Assembly (NCBI GenBank): GCA_964390005.1
Contig: CAYMGM010000012.1
Location: 1 to 55,660, forward strand
Reading direction: 5' to 3'
Source: CAYMGM01 sp964390005
Lineage (GTDB): Bacteria; Pseudomonadota; Alphaproteobacteria; UBA9219
DNA length: 55,660 nucleotides
Every line of letters starts with the position of its first letter. Positions within the stretch are counted from its first letter, which is position 1. The position numbers and the translations under genes are program-made. Shown here piece after piece: positions 15,893 to 24,269 of this stretch. The notes beneath the pieces were generated by a model. That model saw only the letters and a program-made list of their open reading frames with translations. It did not search any database and was not told where the DNA came from.

Positions 15893-16861
15893 ATGGCTCG
15901 TTCTTTCCCCTATGTTCGCGTTAACGCCTTTGCCTCAACCGAGGCTCCGGGAAATCCATGCGTCGTTATCCTTGATGCAGATGATCTCTCCCCAACCGAC
16001 AAGCTTGCCATCGCTAAGAAGATAAACCTCTCCGAAACGGCCTTTGTTGGAAAACCGAACACATCTAAGAATGCTTTTCGTCTTCAGTTTATGACGCCTG
16101 TTCAGGAAATCCCCTTGGCAGGTCATCCGACGTTGGCGGCCGTTCATGCTTTACGGGATTCGGGGCTTATTTCCCGCGATACACAAAGCATCCCGTTGCA
16201 ACTAACGGCAGGAGATATTGAGGTCCAGATAGATTGCTCTGGCGAAGGGGCTTTGTATGCGATGCACCAGCTTCTGCCGCGCTTTGGAAAGATTTACGAC
16301 AAGGATCAAATACTACCTCTTTTTGGCTTAGAGCCAGAAGACATCCTTCCCGATAGGCCCCTTCAAACCGTCGATACAGGCACACCGATCCTGATGATCC
16401 CTGTCTGCGGTCTTGAAGCTCTTCAAAAAATTAACGTCCGGCTTGATGCCTTTGCTTCATTTACGGCTCAAAGCGATTTTTTCTGCGTTCACCTTTTTTG
16501 CCTGCAAGGTTCTTCGTTTCATGGCGACATCACAGCACGCGATTTTGCGCCGCCACCCGATGTTATCGAAGACCCTTTTACGGGATCGGCCACGGGCGCA
16601 ATGGGCTGTTATATCGCGCATTACGGCCTCTCCGAAAAACGTCGTCTCAAGGTCGAACAAGGCCATTTTATCGGCCAACCCGGCGTAGGTTTTGTTGACA
16701 TACAAAAAAACAACCAACAAATTTCTTCCGTAGTTGTCGGCGGCGGCGCCGTCACCGTCGAAAAGGGACATCTGATACCCTCTGGAACAACTTGGGAATT
16801 ACAGGAAACAGGACGCCCTCTAACCACCCCTCCGGTCCCCTCTCATTGGCCTAAACCATGA
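15893..16861 (+). CDS. PhzF-family isomerase-like protein
   Basis: This 322-residue, two-domain PhzF-like protein has the diaminopimelate-epimerase-like fold. The N-terminal NAFAS...GNPCVVI, the SETAFV motif with Glu48 (the catalytic glutamate of PhzF in the matching position), GHPTLAAVHAL, and the C-terminal DPFTGSATGAMGCYIAHYG are all present. True PhzF isomerises trans-2,3-dihydro-3-hydroxyanthranilate in phenazine synthesis, but most members are housekeeping enzymes of unknown substrate, and no other phenazine gene is next to it. A PhzE-like gene does lie about 38 kb away. Its stop overlaps the ATG of the acetyltransferase (ATGA). Confidence 0.92.
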   Translation: MARSFPYVRVNAFASTEAPGNPCVVILDADDLSPTDKLAIAKKINLSETAFVGKPNTSKNAFRLQFMTPVQEIPLAGHPTLAAVHALRDSGLISRDTQSIPLQLTAGDIEVQIDCSGEGALYAMHQLLPRFGKIYDKDQILPLFGLEPEDILPDRPLQTVDTGTPILMIPVCGLEALQKINVRLDAFASFTAQSDFFCVHLFCLQGSSFHGDITARDFAPPPDVIEDPFTGSATGAMGCYIAHYGLSEKRRLKVEQGHFIGQPGVGFVDIQKNNQQISSVVVGGGAVTVEKGHLIPSGTTWELQETGRPLTTPPVPSHWPKP

Positions 16862-17279
16862 CAGAACTGTCTTTTCACCTTCGCCCCCCCCAACGGAAGA
16901 GGAAGAGAAAGACATCATCGCTTCTCTGCGCGCGCATGCGGCTGAAGTCGGCGGCGTTGTGACAAAGGATGAACCGTTCGGCGTTCTGGCTTTTGATGGC
17001 GACGAAAGGGTCGCTGCCGTTTCGGGTTTTTGTTTTTGGAACTGGCTTTTTGCCGATCTTGTCTGGGTTCATCCCGCCCGGCGCGGCACAGGCCTTGGCC
17101 GCCAGATCATGCAAAAAGCCGAAGAGCAAGCGCGCGCCATGGGATTAACCGGCATCTATTTGTGGACGGCATCGTGGCAAGCCTCCGATTTTTACGCCAA
17201 AATAGGCTATGAGCGCTATGTCGTTTTCAACGACTTCCCGCCGGGGCATCAGCGCTTTGGATTCAGAAAATACCTTTAA
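16858..17279 (+). pseudogene. GNAT N-acetyltransferase with a frameshift at an eight-C tract
   Basis: An ATG at 16858 overlaps the PhzF stop (ATGA) and opens a reading that starts MTELSFHLRPP and then reaches eight C (16884-16891). As given, the frame stops at the TGA of GTTGTGACA (about 16960). One more C (or two fewer) restores a continuous frame through TEEEEKDIIASLRAHAA into the GNAT domain. That domain is intact: FADLVWVHPARRGTGLGRQIM holds the acetyl-CoA loop (R-x-x-G-x-G), and SDFYAKIGYE is the family C-terminal motif. In the sequence as it stands, only a shorter protein from the GTG at 16959 (106 residues) could be made, lacking the first strand and helix. This may be slippage control, a real mutation or a sequencing error. 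Confidence 0.78.
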
Positions 17280-17292
17280 GAACGCCCCTCTG

Positions 17293-17319
17293 CGTCAATC
17301 TTTCCTTAAAGGATTGACG
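17293..17319. repeat. Hairpin between the acetyltransferase and recN
   Basis: CGTCAATC and GATTGACG are perfect 8-bp arms around 11 nt. There is no T run after it on the plus strand. It could be a weak terminator or a control site for recN. Confidence 0.5.
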
Positions 17320-17398
17320 ATCTTGCCCTCCTTTAACGCTTTGGAAAGCGCTGCCGCGTCATACTGCCATCGGTTTTTATCTTTGGCCGGTCTTCGCG

Positions 17399-19192
17399 AT
17401 GCTCAAACGCCTTTCCATTTCACAGTTCGTCATCATCGATAACCTTTCGATTGATTTTGCGGAAGGGCTGACCGTTCTGACCGGTGAAACCGGTGCCGGT
17501 AAATCTATCTTGCTGGATGCCATGGGTTTGATCCTTGGCGACGAGCCCGACCGCGAAGCCGTGCGGCAAGGCGCGAACGAATCCGTTATCGAAGCGCTTT
17601 TCATGCCGCCGTCTCAGCACCCCATCTGGGAATTTTTGAAGACGCTTGATGGCGTGCGCGCGACCCCGCCCGTCATGACGATCAAACGCACGATCAGCCG
17701 TTTTGACAAAGACGAGATTCTGGTCGCCGGCACGCCCGTTTCGCTTGAAACATTGAAGACGCTGGGTACTTATCTGGTCGAAATTCATGGCCAGTTCGCC
17801 AACCAAAGTTTCTTGGCGCCGGAATCGCAGCTTTTCCTTCTTGATGCCTTTGGCGCCTACCCGCCCGAGATCATGAAAAACGTCGCGGACGCCTTTAATC
17901 GCATCGGCCAGTTGATGAGAGAACTGGAAGAGGAAAAGAATTTCTTAGCTCAAGCCGACCGCGAACGTCACACGATCGAAAAAGCGGTGATCGAAATCGA
18001 AAAAATTGGCCTTAAGAAAGGCCAGTATGAAGAGCTGTTGGCCGAGCTTGCACGCCTTGTCAACATTCGCGACATCAGCGACGCCTTTCATGCGATCAAC
18101 GCGCAGCTTGTGGCGCAATCGGGCGCTGAATTGATTCTTTCTCGCGTCGATCACGCGCTGGCGACACATGAAGATCCCGCGCTGGATCAAATGAAAGCCT
18201 GCATCAAAACCGCGCTGGAAAACACGCGCGGCGCGATCACGGAAATGCAGCTTTTGGCGCCAAAATATCTAGATGTCGATACCAGCGACATCCACAAGAT
18301 CGAAAAAAGGCTGGAAGACATTCGCTGGCAAGCCAGCGAGAGCAAAGTCAAACCAGAAGAGCTGTTTGCAAAGTATGAGTTCTTGTCAGCGCGCCTGGCG
18401 CGCATCAAAGGCGCGCCCGCCAAGATCAAGGCGCTGGATGACGATCTGATCAAAGCCAATGAAACCTACCGCCAGCATGCCCGCATCCTTTCCGATGAAC
18501 GGCAAAAAGCGGCCAAGCGTTTGGGCGCGGAAATTACGGCTGAAATGCCGCTTTTGAAACTGATGAGCGCGCAAGCCGTGATCGAGGTTACCGAAGACCC
18601 CACGCGCCGGACAATTCTGGGCATCAATGACGTCTCGTTTACGGCCCGCATGAACCCCGGCATGCCTTTCAGCCCCATTGCCAAAACGGCGTCAGGCGGC
18701 GAACTCGCGCGCTTGATTTTGGCCGTTAAAATGATCCTTCAACAGGTCGCCATCGTCTCAACCCTTGTCTTCGACGAAATCGATACGGGCATCGGCGGGG
18801 CTGCCGCCGCCGCTGTCGGCAGCCGCATTGCCAAATTGTCGGATTCGACGCAAATCCTTGTCATCACCCATAGCCCGCAAGTCGCGTCGCGCGGCATGCA
18901 GCATTTGCATGTCAGCAAGCAAACCGACGGCATGTCGACCCATACGGTCGTCGATACGCTGACGATCGAACAGCGCATCAACGAAATCTCGCGCATGCTG
19001 GCAGGCGAAGAAATCACGCCTGAATCTTATGCCGCCGCCAAAACACTGATCGTCGAAGCGGCGCGTGCAGCCGAAGCGCGTAAAGCAGGCATTCAAGAAC
19101 AAATCCCCCCTCCTGTTGAGGAAGCGGAAACGCCAGCGGCAGAGCCCACCTCTTCTGTTGAAGAACCGCCGAAAGAACCCCAAGCCGATTAA
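17399..19192 (+). CDS. recN: DNA repair protein RecN
   Basis: RecN is an SMC-like ATPase that works early in double-strand-break repair. This 597-residue protein has the Walker A GETGAGKS at residues 29-36 in the typical N-terminus, and the long coiled-coil middle (about 150-370). Near the end it has the signature SGGELARL and Walker B VFDEIDTGIGG, followed by ITHSPQVAS. It carries an extra Pro/Glu-rich tail of about 30 residues after the conserved end. The ribosome-binding site is weak, but the start agrees with the family. It is monocistronic, with a terminator directly after the stop. I saw no clear LexA box. Confidence 0.97.
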   Translation: MLKRLSISQFVIIDNLSIDFAEGLTVLTGETGAGKSILLDAMGLILGDEPDREAVRQGANESVIEALFMPPSQHPIWEFLKTLDGVRATPPVMTIKRTISRFDKDEILVAGTPVSLETLKTLGTYLVEIHGQFANQSFLAPESQLFLLDAFGAYPPEIMKNVADAFNRIGQLMRELEEEKNFLAQADRERHTIEKAVIEIEKIGLKKGQYEELLAELARLVNIRDISDAFHAINAQLVAQSGAELILSRVDHALATHEDPALDQMKACIKTALENTRGAITEMQLLAPKYLDVDTSDIHKIEKRLEDIRWQASESKVKPEELFAKYEFLSARLARIKGAPAKIKALDDDLIKANETYRQHARILSDERQKAAKRLGAEITAEMPLLKLMSAQAVIEVTEDPTRRTILGINDVSFTARMNPGMPFSPIAKTASGGELARLILAVKMILQQVAIVSTLVFDEIDTGIGGAAAAAVGSRIAKLSDSTQILVITHSPQVASRGMQHLHVSKQTDGMSTHTVVDTLTIEQRINEISRMLAGEEITPESYAAAKTLIVEAARAAEARKAGIQEQIPPPVEEAETPAAEPTSSVEEPPKEPQAD

Positions 19193-19220
19193 AAAAGGGG
19201 GCCGTCAAGGCCCCCTTTTT
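19190..19220. terminator. Bidirectional intrinsic terminator between recN and the dehydrogenase
   Basis: A-run, GGGGGCC, a five-base loop, GGCCCCC and T-run form a symmetric hairpin with A and T tails on either side. It serves both convergent genes and begins at the recN stop. Confidence 0.95.
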
Positions 19221-19236
19221 CTTGATCAAGAAAAGA

Positions 19237-20316
19237 TCATTTTCCTTTGCGGCGACGCCCTTCGGCATCGGCCGCTTTGATGGCTTCGAAAACCTGCGCG
19301 GGCGTGACGTCGCCTTTGATGTTGTGAATGGTCTCGCCCGGCGCGCAAGCGGCTTCGGCAACTTGCATCAGTTGCGCGTCGCTTGGATTTTCAAGCCCAA
19401 TATCGGCCAAGCAAATCGGCAGACCCACGCTTTGGCAGAAATCGAAAACTTGCGCGACCAAAGCCGCAGGGCGATGCGTCAGCATCAACAGCGACAGCGT
19501 GCCAATGGCAACCTTTTCGCCATGCCAGAAATGATGCGTTTCCGGCAAAACGGTCAAGCCATTATGAATGGCGTGCGCACCCGACAGGCCGCCGCTTTCA
19601 AAACCAAGGCCGCTGAGCAGCGTATTAGCTTCGATCACGCGATCCAGCGCGGGCGATACTTGTTGATCGGCACAGGCTTTCATCGCCGCCGTGCCATCGG
19701 CCATCAACGTATCAAAGCAAAGACGCGCCAAGCCAAAAGCCGTCATCGTACCCGGACGCCCGGTCATATTCCCGGCCCCGCTTTCGCGGCAATCTTCGGC
19801 TTCAAACCAAGTCGAGAGCGCATCGCCCATGCCCGAGACCAAAAAGCGCACCGGCGCGCCCAAGATCACGGCGCTGTCCACCAGAACAACATCGGGGTTC
19901 CGCGGCAAAACCAAATAACGTTTAAAAGCGCCCGCAGGCGTATAAATCACCGACAACGCGCTGCAAGGCGCATCGGTCGAAGCCAGCGTCGGCACAACGA
20001 CAACCGGCAAGCCCATGGCATGCGCAACGGCCTTGGCGGTATCCAGTGGCTTGCCGCCGCCCATGCCGACGATAACATCGGCACCGATCGCCTTGACCGC
20101 AACGATCAAACGATCAATTTCTTCATCGCTGCATTCCCCGCCAAACAGCTCGCGCGGCATCTCGGCAACGGCCCCTGCGCCGTCCAAAAGACCTTGGACC
20201 GCCGGGTCCACAAGAATAAAGCCTTTTTCACCCAAGCGCGCGACTTCATCGGCCAAAAGCGACAAAGCCCCAGCGCCTTGAACATAGCGGCCCGGAAAAA
20301 TAGACGTTGTGATCAT
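19237..20316 (-). CDS. GldA-type iron-dependent glycerol dehydrogenase family protein
   Basis: This 359-residue protein of the group III (iron/zinc-dependent) alcohol dehydrogenase family is closest to glycerol dehydrogenase. It has the start FPGRYVQG, the GGGKPLDTAKA nucleotide site, TLASTDAPCSALSVIY, the metal-site HAIHNGLT, and HGEKVAIG with the last His ligand. Glycerol to dihydroxyacetone is the standard reaction, but related hydroxy-acid or aldehyde activities cannot be excluded. The frame extends 27 nt upstream, but AAAGGA lies 7 nt before the ATG at 20316. It runs convergent to recN. Confidence 0.9.
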   Translation of the reverse strand: MITTSIFPGRYVQGAGALSLLADEVARLGEKGFILVDPAVQGLLDGAGAVAEMPRELFGGECSDEEIDRLIVAVKAIGADVIVGMGGGKPLDTAKAVAHAMGLPVVVVPTLASTDAPCSALSVIYTPAGAFKRYLVLPRNPDVVLVDSAVILGAPVRFLVSGMGDALSTWFEAEDCRESGAGNMTGRPGTMTAFGLARLCFDTLMADGTAAMKACADQQVSPALDRVIEANTLLSGLGFESGGLSGAHAIHNGLTVLPETHHFWHGEKVAIGTLSLLMLTHRPAALVAQVFDFCQSVGLPICLADIGLENPSDAQLMQVAEAACAPGETIHNIKGDVTPAQVFEAIKAADAEGRRRKGK

Positions 20317-20385
20317 AGAGCAATCCTTTCGTGAAAGCCCCAAAGCCTGAGGCGGAGGGATGCCGCTGACCTTAAACCATGGAGA

Positions 20386-21099
20386 TTAAACGGACGTAAA
20401 GCGCTTGGCCGCAAGCTGCAAATTCAATATGTTTTGCGCGTGGCCACGAACAAGAATCTGATAAGGGCGCGTGTACGACGTATCGATCATATCCTTGTAC
20501 GCAAGATAAAGCGCCTCAGACCGATGGCTATCGCGCGCCGCCTGCCGCTGAAGTGCGCTATCGGCGGTCACGGATAAATAAACCAGCCGATCCAGACAAG
20601 CCTGATAAGCCAGCGGAAAATTGGCATCGATCAAAATAAAACCGTCGCCCGCAGGCGGCTGATAAACAACGCGCCGATTGCAAAGCCCCGTTTGTTGATC
20701 CCACGCGCCTTCTCGTTCATACCTCTGGCCTTTTTTCAAAGACGAAAGGCACGCCCGCAGCGCAGGCCCATCATACCAAGATTCCGGATCGGCATAGGGA
20801 TTTTCAGCTGGATCGTCGGGCCGGACAAGCGCCTGAAGCGCTGGCAAATCCCCAGCGTCCAGCGCTTTTTGCAAAAAAGACTTACGCCGCGCGGTGGGCA
20901 CGGCCAGAAAATCGTCTTCGCTGACATGAACGGCCCGCGCCCCGAAAAAGGCGGCCCCTTGCCGCGCCAGTGTGGTTTTGCCCGCCCCCGGCAAGCCGGT
21001 GATCGCAACGACTTGCGGGCATAGCCCGGCTTGCCGCGCCAACGATTGAAAAAAGAAACGCGCGGCGCAAGGCAGATCGTCAAGACCGGGCGCGGCCAA
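20386..21099 (-). CDS. P-loop kinase, uridine kinase/phosphoribulokinase-like
   Basis: This 237-residue cytoplasmic protein has a clear P-loop (ITGLPGAGKTTLA, around residues 33-45), an SEDDF motif a little later in the place of the DxDxF of uridine kinases, and a later IDANFPLAYQ strand. It resembles the uridine kinase / pantothenate kinase / YggC-YfhL-like group rather than a named enzyme, and the substrate is unknown. The only upstream start in register is a TTG 2 nt after the pgk stop, so it appears to be co-transcribed and translated with pgk. Confidence 0.8.
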   Translation of the reverse strand: MAAPGLDDLPCAARFFFQSLARQAGLCPQVVAITGLPGAGKTTLARQGAAFFGARAVHVSEDDFLAVPTARRKSFLQKALDAGDLPALQALVRPDDPAENPYADPESWYDGPALRACLSSLKKGQRYEREGAWDQQTGLCNRRVVYQPPAGDGFILIDANFPLAYQACLDRLVYLSVTADSALQRQAARDSHRSEALYLAYKDMIDTSYTRPYQILVRGHAQNILNLQLAAKRFTSV

Positions 21100-21101
21100 A
21101 A

Positions 21102-22295
21102 CTAAACCGCCAAGGCGACAACGCCCGGCAGCTCTTTGCCTTCAAGCCATTCCAAGAAAGCGCCGCCCGCAGTAGATAAATAGCTGACCTTATCCGCCAC
21201 GCAAGCATGCGCCAGCGCCGCGACGGTATCGCCGCCACCCGCCACGGACAAAAGCTTGCCGCCTTCCGTCAGCGCTGCCGCCGCGCGGGCCAATTCGTTC
21301 GTTCCTTTGTCAAAAGGCGGCGTTTCAAAAACGCCCAAAGGCCCGTTCCAAACCAGCGTCTTGCAAACGGTCAACACATCGACGATCGCGCCAATCGTAT
21401 CGGGCCCCAGATCCAAAATCATCCGGTCTTGCGGCACGCTGTCCGCAGGCACCACCATGGCTTCGGCATCGGCCTTCAGCTCGGCAGCGACAACGACATC
21501 TGTTGGCAGAACAATCTTACAACTGCCCTCTGCGGCCTTTTTCATGATCTCACGCGCGGTCTCGAGCATCTCGGGCTCATATAACGACGCCCCAACCGCC
21601 TGACCGCTTGCCGCCATAAAGGTATTGGCCATTCCGCCGCCCAGAATAAGATAATCAACCTTGGCGACCATATTGTTGAGCAGATCCAGCTTGGTTGAGA
21701 TCTTCGCGCCCCCCACAACAGCCGCTAGGGGCCTTTCCGGCGCTTCAAGCGCCCGCGACAGCGCGACAAGCTCTTCCTGCATCAAGCGCCCGGCATAGGC
21801 AGGCAGCGCGTGGGCCAGACCTTCGGTCGTCGCATGGGCCCGGTGGGCCGCCGAAAAAGCGTCGTTCACAAAGATATCGCCCAGCGCCGCGATCTGTTGA
21901 ACAAAAGCAGGGTCGTTCTTTTCTTCCTCGGCATGAAAGCGCGTGTTCTCTAAAACCAAAAGATCGCCCGCCAGCAACGTGCCAATAGCCTCGGACGCCA
22001 CCGGTCCCACGCAATCGGAAGCGAAACGAACCGGCAGATCCAAAATCGCACCAAGACGCGCCGCGACAGGCGCAAGGGTAAAGGCCGGATCCGGTTTTCC
22101 CTTTGGGCGGCCAAAGTGAGACAAGATCACAATCTTGGCCCCCGCCGCGCGCAGATCGTCGATCGTCGGCTTTAAACGAACAAGGCGCGTATCGTCGGCG
22201 ACCTTTCCGTCTTTCATAGGAACATTCAGATCGGCCCGTAACAGCACTGTTTTATTTGTAAAATCCGCATTATCTAATGTTCTGAACGAAGCCAT
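21102..22295 (-). CDS. pgk: Phosphoglycerate kinase
   Basis: Pgk interconverts 1,3-bisphosphoglycerate and 3-phosphoglycerate in glycolysis and gluconeogenesis. The 397-residue protein has the N-terminal RADLNVP, the substrate site SHFGRPKG, LENTRFHAEE, and the nucleotide site GGGDTVAAL near the end. The ATG at 22295 is chosen because it begins at the family N-terminus and has AAGGA 9 nt upstream; the frame is open 93 nt further, but that part is not family-like. gapA is not adjacent. A small P-loop kinase follows 2 nt later. Confidence 0.97.
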   Translation of the reverse strand: MASFRTLDNADFTNKTVLLRADLNVPMKDGKVADDTRLVRLKPTIDDLRAAGAKIVILSHFGRPKGKPDPAFTLAPVAARLGAILDLPVRFASDCVGPVASEAIGTLLAGDLLVLENTRFHAEEEKNDPAFVQQIAALGDIFVNDAFSAAHRAHATTEGLAHALPAYAGRLMQEELVALSRALEAPERPLAAVVGGAKISTKLDLLNNMVAKVDYLILGGGMANTFMAASGQAVGASLYEPEMLETAREIMKKAAEGSCKIVLPTDVVVAAELKADAEAMVVPADSVPQDRMILDLGPDTIGAIVDVLTVCKTLVWNGPLGVFETPPFDKGTNELARAAAALTEGGKLLSVAGGGDTVAALAHACVADKVSYLSTAGGAFLEWLEGKELPGVVALAV

Positions 22296-22363
22296 GATGT
22301 CTGATCCTTTCCCCAAGGCGACCGGGTTATCAAAAGTTGCGCCAAGATAAGCCGAGCCCCGCT

Positions 22364-22948
22364 TTAAAGCAAGTCGGGGACGGCCCATGTTTTCTCAAAA
22401 ACACGTAAGGCCGCCCGCCTATTCTGGCAATCCGGCATGTGTTTTTCTAAAAAGCCCCAATATCTTGCACTGTGGTCTTTATGAGCGATATGAGCCAATT
22501 CATGCGCCACAACATAAAGACGCAAAGGCTCGCTAACCATCAAAAGCCGCCAGTTCAATCTGATATCGTTTTGATAATTGCAACTGCCCCACCGCCCGCG
22601 CGTATCGGTTACCAAAACGCGGCCAGGCACAACCTCCATTTGTTTCGAAAGCGTTTCGACAAGCGCGGGAAACAGACGCCGGGCCTCTTTTTTAAACCAA
22701 AGGCGCAAAAGGGTGCGGGCTTCGTCATAAGCCTCGGCCCCGGCGACAGCGCCGCGCAAATTAACAACCAAAGCCTCCGGCGTTACCAAAGGCCCTTCCG
22801 GCGCGCGCGACTCGGCAACCAGCCGAAGGGCTAAAGGCTGGCCATCGACCGGAATCATGCTGGCGGCAGATAAGGGCTTGCCAATCCGCCGCACGACGCT
22901 GCGGCGCTTTAATTTTCGGCGCTTTTGTTTCAATAAAGGAAAGATCAT
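22364..22948 (-). CDS. YgjP-type M48-like zinc metallopeptidase (DUF45)
   Basis: This 194-residue protein carries the zincin motif HELAH at residues 149-153 with a third likely ligand at His159 (KDHS), and the family TRGRWGSC stretch at 116-123. These together define the YgjP/DUF45 group. There is no signal or membrane segment, so it is cytoplasmic. The family is usually annotated as a metal-dependent hydrolase or SprT-like protease without a firm role. It sits upstream of pgk on the same strand with 68 bp between the genes. The ribosome-binding site is poor. Confidence 0.9.
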   Translation of the reverse strand: MIFPLLKQKRRKLKRRSVVRRIGKPLSAASMIPVDGQPLALRLVAESRAPEGPLVTPEALVVNLRGAVAGAEAYDEARTLLRLWFKKEARRLFPALVETLSKQMEVVPGRVLVTDTRGRWGSCNYQNDIRLNWRLLMVSEPLRLYVVAHELAHIAHKDHSARYWGFLEKHMPDCQNRRAALRVFEKTWAVPDLL

Positions 22949-23188
22949 TCAAATCCGTCATAAACCCAGAGAAGGTTCATCCTATACATATCTTTTGTGG
23001 CCTTCAAGGCGCACCAGACCAACCTCGCTTGCCACATTCTAGACCTAACTGCGGCGCAAATGCCTTTAAACTTCCACAAGCCTGCCCAAGGCCGGACGTG
23101 AAAACGTCTCAATCCGGCGCGATTATTCTTTTCATCGGGCAGGCAATCACGCCGCGCCCCAAACGAGATAAAAGCCAGGAGAGACAAC

Positions 23189-23533
23189 ATGACAAAGACA
23201 ATGCGTTTGATGGCCTGCCTTACGGTTTTGGCGATGCCTGTGGCGACGATGACAGCCGTCGGCGCGATGGCGCAAGAAGCGGCGAAAGCCAGCGCGGGCA
23301 TGGAAAGCTCGGTTGAGTCCTCCGCAACGGCCAAGGCTCCTGCTAGCGAAAAAGCCGAAGCCCCGAAGACCGAAACTGGCAAGGTTGAAGCCGAAAAGGG
23401 CAAAGCGATGCATCACAAGAAGCATCTGAAAGAAACCAAAGCCGAAGAAGCCAAGGAAGCCAAAGAAGGCAAGGAAATGAAAGACGCAGCCAAGACCGAA
23501 GCGCTGCCCGCGACGGCCACCCCGGCCAAGTAA
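23189..23533 (+). CDS. Small secreted Lys/Glu/Ala-rich protein
   Basis: This 114-residue protein starts with a good signal peptide (TKTMRLMACLTVLAMPVATM...AMA, cleavage near residue 28). The rest is low in complexity: Ala, Lys, Glu and Thr make up most of it, with repeats of KAEA/EAKE and a KAMHHKKHLK patch. Such proteins are common in the alphaproteobacterial envelope, but no function can be read. The His-rich patch might bind metal; that is speculative. GGAGAG lies 5 nt before the ATG. Two hairpins follow its stop. Confidence 0.75.
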   Translation: MTKTMRLMACLTVLAMPVATMTAVGAMAQEAAKASAGMESSVESSATAKAPASEKAEAPKTETGKVEAEKGKAMHHKKHLKETKAEEAKEAKEGKEMKDAAKTEALPATATPAK

Positions 23534-23536
23534 GTC

Positions 23537-23572
23537 AAAAAAAGGGGAAGACGTCAAACGCTTCCCTTTTAA
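23537..23572 (+). terminator. Intrinsic terminator after the small secreted protein
   Basis: AAAGGGGAAG and CTTCCCTTTT pair, with one bulged G, around about 10 nt and end in TTTT. They lie 3 nt after the stop at 23533. Confidence 0.75.
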
Positions 23573-23587
23573 AGACCCTTTCCAAAA

Positions 23588-23626
23588 CCGGACCGGCGAA
23601 GGCTCCCTTATCCTTTGCCGGTTCGG
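23588..23626. terminator. Second hairpin between converging genes, near the end of the his operon
   Basis: Two 15-nt arms (23588-23602 and 23612-23626) pair with two imperfect positions around a 9-nt loop, and a T-rich tract follows on the plus strand. On the minus strand it follows the hisIE stop by 16 nt and can end that transcript. Confidence 0.6.
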
Positions 23627-23642
23627 GATTGTTTTATTTCAC

Positions 23643-24245
23643 TTATTTTCGGCGGGCGGCCAGAACCTGCAAGGGCTCTTTCAGCGACATCCCCCGGGCT
23701 TCTAACAAAACCATCAGGTGGAAAAGAAGATCCGCCGCTTCGTCAGGCAAATTGTCGGCGCTTGTCGCGCCTGCCAACGCCACTTCGACGCCTTCCTCGC
23801 CCACTTTCTGCGCAACACGCGACAAACCGGCGGCAAAAAGACTGGCTGTATAGCTGGCCTCGCTGGGATTGTTATGACGCGCCTTGATCACCGCCGTCAA
23901 ATCCGCCAACAACGAAAGGCTGGGCTCTTTTTCAGCGTCGCCAAAGCAGCTGCGCGCGCCCGTGTGACATGTGGGACCCGCCGGATCCGCCAGGATCAAA
24001 AGCGCATCCTGATCGCAATCCAGACGGATATCGCGAACGGATAGCGTGTTGCCCGATGTCTCGCCTTTTTTCCAAAGTTCGCCACGCGAACGGCTCCAAA
24101 ACGTCACGAAGCCCGTCTCAAGCGTCAGGCGCAACGATTCTTCATTCATATAGCCCAGCATCAAAACCCGCAGCGATGACGCGTCTTGAACGATGGCAGG
24201 CACAAGCCCGTCGCCTTTGGCAAAATCAATAGCCGATAGATCCAT
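23643..24245 (-). CDS. hisI: Bifunctional phosphoribosyl-AMP cyclohydrolase / phosphoribosyl-ATP pyrophosphohydrolase
   Basis: HisIE carries out steps 2 and 3 of histidine synthesis. The 200-residue fusion has HisI at about 1-115 (MLGYMNEESL, VTFWSRSRGELWKKG, and the metal-binding DCDQDALL plus PTCHTG...C) and HisE at about 116-200 (KVGEEGVEVALA, DEAADLLFHLMVLL). The ATG at 24245 has AGGAG 6 nt upstream, so the TTG two codons earlier is not needed. It is the last gene of the his operon, 24 nt after hisF. Confidence 0.97.
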   Translation of the reverse strand: MDLSAIDFAKGDGLVPAIVQDASSLRVLMLGYMNEESLRLTLETGFVTFWSRSRGELWKKGETSGNTLSVRDIRLDCDQDALLILADPAGPTCHTGARSCFGDAEKEPSLSLLADLTAVIKARHNNPSEASYTASLFAAGLSRVAQKVGEEGVEVALAGATSADNLPDEAADLLFHLMVLLEARGMSLKEPLQVLAARRK

Positions 24246-24269
24246 TTTCAACTCCTGCTCAAAAATCTT

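Noticed and set aside
15893..16861. PhzF and PhzE-like genes as one phenazine cluster
   Set aside because: They are 38 kb apart in different regions with different composition, and PhzF-like proteins are widespread without phenazines. A link is not supported.
19222..20334. 370-residue plus-strand reading opposite the GldA-type gene
   Set aside because: It is an antisense shadow rich in Arg/His/Gln, without family matches. The minus-strand reading is a full dehydrogenase.
22296..22388. Upstream extension of pgk overlapping the metallopeptidase
   Set aside because: The extra residues are not family-like, and the ATG at 22295 has a clear ribosome-binding site.
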